NCBI GenBank assembly: GCA_964385045.1
Contig: CAYLNM010000138.1
Span: 1 to 11,233, forward strand
Reading direction: 5' to 3'
Length of the DNA stretch: 11,233 nucleotides
Source of the DNA: CAYLNM01 sp964385045
GTDB lineage: Bacteria; Planctomycetota; Phycisphaerae; Phycisphaerales; SM1A02
Shown here piece by piece: positions 6,687 to 11,233 of the stretch (its first letter is position 1; every line of letters begins with the position of its first letter). The notes under the pieces are model-generated. The model was given only the letters and a program-made list of their open reading frames with translations, was not told where the DNA came from and searched no databases. Made by a program: the position numbers and the translations under genes.

Positions 6687-8501
6687 TCACGCCGCCGTCC
6701 CGGCGCGCTCGACGGCGATCACGTCGGCGACCCGCTCGACCAGCGCGACCCGATCGATCGGCTTGGCGACGTAGGCGGTGCAGCCCGCGTCGAGGCACTC
6801 CTTCATCGCCCCTCCGAAGGCGTTCGCGGTCACCGCGAGGATGGGCACCGTGACGCCTCGGCGGCGGAGGAGGCGAGCCACGGCGTAGCCATCCATCACG
6901 GGCATGAGCATGTCCAGCAGCACGGCGTCGAACGGGGGCCGCCCGGGCGCGGCCCGGTCGGTCCCGAGCCCGGTCGTGATCGCTCGCACCACCGCGGAGC
7001 CGTTCGTGACGATGGTGACCTCGGCGCCCGCCCGCCGGAGGGCGTCGTCCAGCAGCACCGCGTGATCGGCGCAGTCCTCGGCCACGAGCAGGCGACGTCC
7101 GGCGAGCGGTCCGGCGAGCGACCCGTCGGCTCCGCACGCCGGTGGCAGATCGCGTTCGGACGGCCGGGAACGCTCCCGGTGACGCCGGATGGGCAGTCGG
7201 AGCGAGAGCGTCGCCGTCCCGTCGCGCCCGCACTCGGCGCTCAGGGTGCCGCCGAGCTCCCGGGCCAGCTCCGCCGCCACCGCGAGGGGAATCGCGGCGG
7301 CGTCGGCGAGTGCGGTGGGCACCCGTCGCGGCGAACCGGGGCACGCGATGGCGGCCATCTCCGCATCTGTGAACGAGCGACGTCTTCCGCCTGCGCTGAC
7401 CACGAGCTGGGCGGTCCCCGTGACATCGGACTCGACGGTGGCGGAGACGGTGATCGTCGCGGCCCGTCCGTGGGCGATCTCCGTGGCGACCATCCCGACG
7501 AGCAGGTGTCGCACCCGGGGCACGTCGAGGTCGAGGACCGCGGCGTCGCCCGCCTGCGACTCCACCTCCAGCCGATGGCCCCGCGCGATCGCATCGTCGC
7601 GGACGAACGTCGCGACCCCATGCAGCAGGCGATCCGGGCTGATGGGCGTCACGGGACCCGGGGGTGCCGGCGCCTCGAGACCGGCGAGGACGAGCAGCCC
7701 GCGAGTCGTCATGGCCAGCGATTGGGCGTGTTCCTTCACTGCGTCGAGATGCTGGAGCCGCGTCCCGGTGGGGAACGCGTGGTAGAGGTCGCCGGCCAGC
7801 AGGTCGGCGCGTTCGGCGATGGCCGCCACGGACGCAGGCACGACACGGTCGATCGCCGCCACCACCGCGGACTGCGACTCGAGCGAGGCCTGCATCCGAC
7901 GGAGCGCGGACTCGAGATCCCACTCCCGCCGTTCCCCCTCGGCCAGCGACAGGGCAAGGCGGGCCTGCAGCTCGACCTGGTCGAGGAAGGTGCGGGTGGA
8001 GGCCTCGCGCGCTGCCCGGGCCTGCTCGCGCTCGAGGGCGAGGGCGGTCACGTCGAGTCCGGCGACCACGCAGCCCGTGACGGCGCCGTCGGCGCGGGGA
8101 AGCGCGGCGATCACCACGTCGAGACGGAGGCGCTCGCCGCCGGCGGCCCGCATGCCGATCTCACCGCGCCACGTCCCGCCGCGGGCGACGGCGCGGGTCA
8201 CGGCGCCGCGAAGACGACGGTCCTCGTCGGCGCCCAGAAACTCGCGGCAGCGGCGGCCGAGGAGCTGCTCCCGCCGGTAGCCGGCGGTCGACAGAAGGGC
8301 TTCGCCGACGTGCGCGAACCGACCTCGGGTGTCGATGACCGCCATCGTCACGGTGCGGTCGAGGAGGGACAGCAGCAGGGGTGACGCCGGGCCGGTCGGC
8401 CGATCGACGTCGGAGACGGTCGGGGGGACGGCGCGTTCCGCGATCGGGGAGGCGAGGGCCGCGGCAGGCTTGGACTCCCCGGGGGTGATTGAATTGGTCA
8501 T
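6687..8501 (-). CDS. PAS - pseudo histidine kinase - receiver hybrid protein (copy 2)
   Basis: This soluble 604-residue protein is a paralogue of the 2249-4027 product, with the same order: PAS (about 46-154), coiled coil (155-210), DHp-like helices (208-275), ATPase-like domain (287-438) and receiver (469-596). The receiver keeps E475/D476, D530 in LLDMLMPVMDG, T558 and K580. Decay of the kinase core has gone further than in copy 1. Aligning from the shared RADLL motif puts Arg219 where copy 1 has its His, so the phospho-acceptor is gone. The N-box Asn (region 336-346) and the G1 and G2 glycine boxes (near 367-375 and 396-402) are also absent. The fold signature ELGGTLSAE and SLRLPI remains. 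It cannot be a normal autokinase; it may be a receiver on a kinase-shaped scaffold. The ATG at 8501 is preferred over TTG at 8507 because GGAG sits 8 bases before it. The gene is convergent with the HTH/PAS gene on its left and divergent from the one on its right. Confidence 0.9.
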   Translation of the reverse strand: MTNSITPGESKPAAALASPIAERAVPPTVSDVDRPTGPASPLLLSLLDRTVTMAVIDTRGRFAHVGEALLSTAGYRREQLLGRRCREFLGADEDRRLRGAVTRAVARGGTWRGEIGMRAAGGERLRLDVVIAALPRADGAVTGCVVAGLDVTALALEREQARAAREASTRTFLDQVELQARLALSLAEGERREWDLESALRRMQASLESQSAVVAAIDRVVPASVAAIAERADLLAGDLYHAFPTGTRLQHLDAVKEHAQSLAMTTRGLLVLAGLEAPAPPGPVTPISPDRLLHGVATFVRDDAIARGHRLEVESQAGDAAVLDLDVPRVRHLLVGMVATEIAHGRAATITVSATVESDVTGTAQLVVSAGGRRRSFTDAEMAAIACPGSPRRVPTALADAAAIPLAVAAELARELGGTLSAECGRDGTATLSLRLPIRRHRERSRPSERDLPPACGADGSLAGPLAGRRLLVAEDCADHAVLLDDALRRAGAEVTIVTNGSAVVRAITTGLGTDRAAPGRPPFDAVLLDMLMPVMDGYAVARLLRRRGVTVPILAVTANAFGGAMKECLDAGCTAYVAKPIDRVALVERVADVIAVERAGTAA

Positions 8502-8509
8502 TTCCAAGA

Positions 8510-8566
8510 CTCCGTGATACCCTTTCGTGGGTCACGGAGACGATCGGAGGAAAGGGCTTTGCCCTT
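8510..8566 (-). promoter_or_regulatory. Leader hairpins covering the Shine-Dalgarno of kinase-like copy 2
   Basis: On the leftward transcript CTCCGTGA (8539-8532) pairs perfectly with TCACGGAG (8517-8510). The stem contains the whole GGAG ribosome-binding site of the 8501 start. CCC (8531-8529) and GGG (8522-8520) extend it inside a 2-base bulge. Upstream, AAGGGC (8566-8561) and GCCCTT (8557-8552) form another hairpin. CCCTTTC (8556-8550) could instead pair with GAAAGGG (8526-8520), giving a competing structure. Such exclusive pairings are typical of leaders that control translation. A DNA operator is an alternative, and the transcript start is unknown. Confidence 0.4.
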
Positions 8567-8676
8567 GATCATGAACGTTTTGAACGCCTCGCCAGTCAGT
8601 GTCCGAGGCACCGTGTTTCCACGCGGGACAGCGCCCGCTGAAGCCTTCTCGCGACGGCTTGGACCGCGACGACCTC

Positions 8677-8695
8677 GTCCTCGCGCTGCGAGGAC
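8677..8695. promoter_or_regulatory. Candidate LuxR-type operator, perfect 8-bp arms
   Basis: GTCCTCGC (8677-8684), spacer GCT, then GCGAGGAC (8688-8695) make a perfect 19-bp dyad. Spacer length (3) and inner core TCGC-N3-GCGA match the dyad at 4258-4280. The HTH proteins beside the two sites have identical recognition helices. It lies 182 bp from the 8501 start and 248 bp from the 8943 start. Operator function is inferred. Confidence 0.42.
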
Positions 8696-8850
8696 TCCGT
8701 ACCGACACTGAAACGCGCGCCGTGGTGGGAACCCCGACGGCGACCCTCGGACTTGCCCCGACCTCCTGCGGCGAGTCTCCGTAGATGTACGACTCGAGTC
8801 CGAATCAGCACCGCATCCTGGCGTCGCGGGTTGAGCGCTCGCAACGGTCC

Positions 8851-8863
8851 CCCGATGATCGGG
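8851..8863. promoter_or_regulatory. Short perfect dyad upstream of HTH/PAS copy 2
   Basis: CCCGAT-G-ATCGGG is a perfect 13-bp dyad, framed by GGTC before and TACC after, so partial symmetry extends beyond the core. It lies about 80 bp upstream of the 8943 start and 35 bp upstream of the GTG at 8898, where a regulator site could be. It is short enough to be chance. Confidence 0.25.
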
Positions 8864-8942
8864 TACCTCACCAGGCACCTGTGCACGGGGGAACGCGGTG
8901 ACGGGACGTCGTCGTGACACGCCTTCCGGACATCGGATCACC

Positions 8943-10937
8943 ATGACCCATTCGAGCCCGGCCGAGGTCGAGTTGACGCCGCGCCGTCGCGAGGTGCTCG
9001 AGCTCATCGCGCGTGGCCTGAGCTCCGCCGAGATCGCCGCGCGGCTGCACCGGTCGATTCGCACCGTCGAGTCGCATCGTCACGCCCTCAACAAGCAGCT
9101 CGGCACCCGCAACAGCGTGGAGCTCGTGCGACGCGCAATGGAGCTCCGGCTGATCGACGAGGGCGACGTGCGGCCGACGGATCGAGCCGAGCCGGCGGTG
9201 ATGACGGTGGTCGAGCGACGGCTCCTCGAGGCAGCGGCGCTGCTGTCGACCGCGAGACCCGGGGCGGTGGCGCTCGAACTGGCCTGTGCCCACGTCGGCG
9301 GCGCGGTCGAGGCCGAGTACGTCGCCGTGATCGTGGTGCGACCCGCGGAGCCGACGCGGCGGGTGGTCGCGTGGAGTCGATCCCGAGGCGAGGAGGTCCC
9401 GCCGCCCATCGACGAACGCGACCGGCAGCAGCTGCTCGAGGGCGTGGAATGGTCTCGTCGGGTGTCGCGAGCCACTGACTCCTCGATCGACGAGGCCTCC
9501 GGACGCTTCATGACGGGGATTCCGTTGGGGCCGTGGTCGTCGGGCCAGGCCGTGGCGCTCCTCCTGATCCATGAGCGTCCGCTTCCGAAGAGTCGGACGT
9601 TCGACGACGTGGTGCGCGCGATCGCGGGTCGCCTGCCGGCGGAGTGCGCGGTGGCGGAGCTCGAGTCACGAGTGCAGCGGCTGCAGGCTCAGTCGGCCGT
9701 GCTCCAGCGGAAGGCGGGGGTGGCCACCCTCACGCTGCTCGCGACGCGCGGCGTGCTGCAGCTGGGTGAACGGGCCCGCGACCTCCTGGGCGTCGATCGT
9801 CTCGAGCTGACGCTGGAGGAGCTCGCGGATCTTGACCGCCGGGACGGGCGGCGGGCCGTCCTCGAGCCGGTTCGGGAGGCGGTCGCGGAGGGTCGGGAGT
9901 TCCTCGTCCGCCTCGAGCTGCGGCCGACCGGACGAACGACCGAGCATGCGCGGCGAGTCCTCGCGATCCGCGGCCAGCCGGCCGAGGCCTGTCCCGTCGA
10001 CGGCGCGGTGCACCTCTGTTTCGCGGTCCCGCTCGACGTGGCCGACGGTCCCGCTGTCACCCTGCCGTTCGCGACCCTCGCGGCTCAGTTCGTGGAGCGT
10101 TGTCCGGATCCGGTCGTGCTCTCGGACACGGGCGGACGCATCGTCGTGGCCAACACGGCCTGGCGGACGATCGGCGGAACGACCGAGGCCGCCGAGGCGC
10201 GGTGCGGCGACGCGACCGAGCTGAGCCGATGCCTCGGGGACGAGACCGCGCAGTACGTGACGGAGGCGATCGACCGGGTCGTGGAGCGGCAGGGGCCGAA
10301 CCGGGTCGAGGTCGCACTCGATGCGGGCCCGGCCGCGAACCTGGCCGAGGCGATCGAGATCGAGCCGGTCATGGGCATGCCGCTGGCCTTCGTGCGTCTG
10401 CGGCCGGCGGGGTCGATCTCGTCGCCCCCGTCCCGAGCCTGCACCAGCGGGAGGCTCCGGCCCGCGGGCGCGATGCCGGACCTGCCGCGTGCAGCCCTGT
10501 TCGACTGGATCTTCGACGAGCTGCTCATCTCGGTGGCGGTTGGCGACCTCGAGGGCCGTTCGATCAGGACCAACCAGGCGTTTCGAGACTCCCTCGGCTG
10601 GTCCGAGGATCAACTGGGGGGCATGCCGTGGACCGATCTGGTCGCCGACCGGGACCAGCCGCGCGTGCGCGAGCAGCTGTCGCGACTGATGGCGGGACGG
10701 GGCATCGTCCGCGTCCCGATCGTGATGCGGCACGCCGACGGCTCCGAGCGGATCCTTGAGTGGTCCGCCACGCCGCCGCTCGCGGGCACGAGCGTCTTCC
10801 TGGCGGTGGGGGTCGACGTGACGGAGCAGTTTCTCGCCGGCAGCATGGTCGCCTCGCTCTTCTCGGGGATCCCACCGATCGACGCCACGGGACTGGCCGT
10901 CGGGACCGGACTGCCCTTCATGGCGACGAGCTCCTGA
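8943..10937 (+). CDS. LuxR-type HTH / GAF-like / PAS regulator (copy 2)
   Basis: This cytoplasmic 664-residue protein is a paralogue of the 4503-6515 product with the same reversed layout. It has an N-terminal LuxR-type HTH (about 11-72), a GAF-like domain (about 88-232) and PAS-like domains at about 255-362, 378-487 and 519-630. By eye 53 of 62 HTH residues match copy 1, and SIRTVESHRHALNK is identical, so both should read the same DNA site. The sensor domains differ much more, which suggests different inputs. The PAS signatures include NTAWRTI in the second and HADGSERILEWSATPP with closing DVTEQ in the third. Cys115, Cys350, Cys359 and Cys387 match the cysteines of copy 1. The ATG at 8943 is chosen because it aligns with the start of copy 1. 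A GTG at 8898 with GGGGGA in front is a real alternative and would add 15 residues. Past residue 631 the tail is unlike that of copy 1. It is divergent from the receiver-bearing kinase-like gene. Confidence 0.9.
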   Translation: MTHSSPAEVELTPRRREVLELIARGLSSAEIAARLHRSIRTVESHRHALNKQLGTRNSVELVRRAMELRLIDEGDVRPTDRAEPAVMTVVERRLLEAAALLSTARPGAVALELACAHVGGAVEAEYVAVIVVRPAEPTRRVVAWSRSRGEEVPPPIDERDRQQLLEGVEWSRRVSRATDSSIDEASGRFMTGIPLGPWSSGQAVALLLIHERPLPKSRTFDDVVRAIAGRLPAECAVAELESRVQRLQAQSAVLQRKAGVATLTLLATRGVLQLGERARDLLGVDRLELTLEELADLDRRDGRRAVLEPVREAVAEGREFLVRLELRPTGRTTEHARRVLAIRGQPAEACPVDGAVHLCFAVPLDVADGPAVTLPFATLAAQFVERCPDPVVLSDTGGRIVVANTAWRTIGGTTEAAEARCGDATELSRCLGDETAQYVTEAIDRVVERQGPNRVEVALDAGPAANLAEAIEIEPVMGMPLAFVRLRPAGSISSPPSRACTSGRLRPAGAMPDLPRAALFDWIFDELLISVAVGDLEGRSIRTNQAFRDSLGWSEDQLGGMPWTDLVADRDQPRVREQLSRLMAGRGIVRVPIVMRHADGSERILEWSATPPLAGTSVFLAVGVDVTEQFLAGSMVASLFSGIPPIDATGLAVGTGLPFMATSS

Positions 10938-11076
10938 GATGGGAGCAGTGGGGCCGGCCGGGTGCCGGACGCCCCGGGGGCCGGCTCGTGCGAACGCCCC
11001 GCTTCGGCTGAGATCGGCGTTGGATCAGGGGTCGAGCCGGGCGATCCGGAGCTGATGACTCTGCCCCGGTGCGCGA

Positions 11077-11106
11077 CCGCGGCGGCCTCCGGGGAGACCG
11101 CCGCGG
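11077..11106. terminator. Strong hairpin in the right-hand convergent gap
   Basis: CCGCGGCGG at 11077-11085 pairs perfectly with CCGCCGCGG at 11098-11106. After one mismatch a further 3-4 bp can form inside (CTCC with GGAG). It lies between the HTH/PAS stop (10937) and the end of a leftward gene (11194), the normal place for a shared terminator. There is no U tract on either side. Confidence 0.5.
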
Positions 11107-11164
11107 ATCGCGTTCGTCGCGTTGATCGCGTTGATCGCACTCGTCGCGTTGATCGCGGTCCTCG
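11102..11164. repeat. Seven degenerate 9-bp tandem units
   Basis: Seven 9-base units run end to end. CGTTGATCG is exact three times (11120-11128, 11129-11137, 11147-11155). The variants are CGCGGATCG, CGTTCGTCG, CACTCGTCG and CGGTCCTCG. The array sits just past the end of the partial leftward gene and overlaps the right arm of the hairpin. It may be a slippage remnant or a decayed 3' end. As an extended in-frame tail it would be Arg/Val/Asp-rich, but I see no gene for it. Confidence 0.6.
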
Positions 11165-11193
11165 TGCGTCGACGACGATCCGCCGGGTCGCGG

Positions 11194-11233
11194 TCAGGCG
11201 AGCTCGGGGAACATCTCCTTGACGGTGCCGACG
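11194..11233 (-). CDS. 3' end of a leftward gene, product unknown
   Basis: On the minus strand an open frame enters from beyond the window and ends at the TGA at 11196-11194. The last residues read VGTVKEMFPELA. Eleven of the 12 codons end in G or C (ATG counted), the fit expected for a real gene here, and a hairpin terminator lies downstream at 11106-11077. Twelve codons are too few to name a family. The gene would be convergent with the HTH/PAS regulator. A chance frame cannot be excluded. Confidence 0.45.
   Translation of the reverse strand, partial: VGTVKEMFPELA

Larger units (their letters stand above)
8502..8942. promoter_or_regulatory. Divergent control region 2, between kinase-like copy 2 and HTH/PAS copy 2
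   Basis: This gap separates the diverging starts at 8501 and 8943. The part 8550-8590 is the least GC-rich stretch nearby and probably contains the leftward promoter. On the minus strand CATGAT (8574 to 8569) is a weak -10 candidate without a good -35. The gap contains dyads at 8510-8539, 8677-8695 and 8851-8863 and a small hairpin at 8552-8566. AGTCTCC, GATGTAC and CCGAATC occur in the same order here (8774-8806) and in divergent region 1 (4208-4246), with different spacing, hinting at common descent. No small gene is supported. Confidence 0.55.

Noticed and set aside
6654..8384. 576-codon plus-strand frame antisense to kinase-like copy 2
   Set aside because: Shadow frame with repeated His/Gly/Arg stretches and no domain. 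The real receiver and PAS are on the minus strand.
8552..8566. AAGGGC-TTT-GCCCTT hairpin as a transcription terminator
   Set aside because: No gene runs into it from the left, and on the leftward strand it lies ahead of a start codon. A leader element is more likely than a gene-end terminator.
8514..8711. 65-codon plus-strand frame in divergent region 2
   Set aside because: No ribosome-binding site, Arg/Pro-rich product, and it covers the leader dyads, which explain the region better.
10962..11222. 86-codon plus-strand frame at the right edge
   Set aside because: It is formed by the 9-bp repeats and GC bias, has no ribosome-binding site, and crosses the terminator hairpin.
1..11233. CRISPR array, tRNA, rRNA, IS or integrase
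   Set aside because: No regularly spaced repeats, cloverleaf, conserved rRNA stretch, transposase motif or terminal inverted repeats were seen.

Overview
The window is very GC-rich bacterial DNA, roughly 70% by eye, with strong third-position GC in the genes. No marker fixes the taxon. A GC-rich environmental bacterium is likely, and Planctomycetota (Phycisphaerae-like) is a guess only. There is no phage, IS, CRISPR, rRNA or tRNA signal. Almost all coding capacity is signal transduction.

Layout: (1) 1-318 has no gene and holds a perfect hairpin at the left edge plus a candidate terminator behind the chemoreceptor gene. (2) A leftward run holds a hybrid histidine-kinase-like gene (4027 to 2249), a small unrecognised 81-codon gene (2201 to 1956) and a methyl-accepting chemotaxis protein gene (1959 to 319). 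The last two overlap in an ATGA. (3) After a 475-bp divergent gap comes a rightward gene (4503-6515) for a regulator with an N-terminal LuxR-type HTH followed by GAF-like and PAS-like domains. (4) A second copy of the same pair follows: a leftward hybrid-kinase-like gene (8501 to 6687), a 441-bp divergent gap, and a rightward HTH/GAF/PAS gene (8943-10937). (5) The right edge holds a strong hairpin, degenerate 9-bp repeats and the last 12 codons of a leftward gene that continues outside.

The main point is the duplicated divergent module [PAS - kinase-like core - receiver] <-> [LuxR HTH - GAF - PAS - PAS - PAS]. In both kinase-like proteins the receiver is intact, with its Asp, Thr, Lys and acidic pair. 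The ATP-binding domain has lost its N, G1 and G2 boxes, and in one copy the phospho-accepting His has become Arg. They look like pseudo-kinases that carry a working receiver. The partner genes encode the DNA-binding half, have no receiver, and keep an identical recognition helix. The two divergent gaps each contain a perfect inverted repeat with the shared core TCGC-N3-GCGA, which is a candidate common operator. Both kinase-like genes also have their Shine-Dalgarno inside an inverted repeat.

The inferred model is a duplicated signalling module in which an outside kinase, or none, charges the receivers. The receiver proteins then act on the HTH/PAS regulators by protein contact, and the chemoreceptor and small protein add a membrane input. 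This model is inference. The gene calls, motif losses and inverted repeats are read directly from the sequence.
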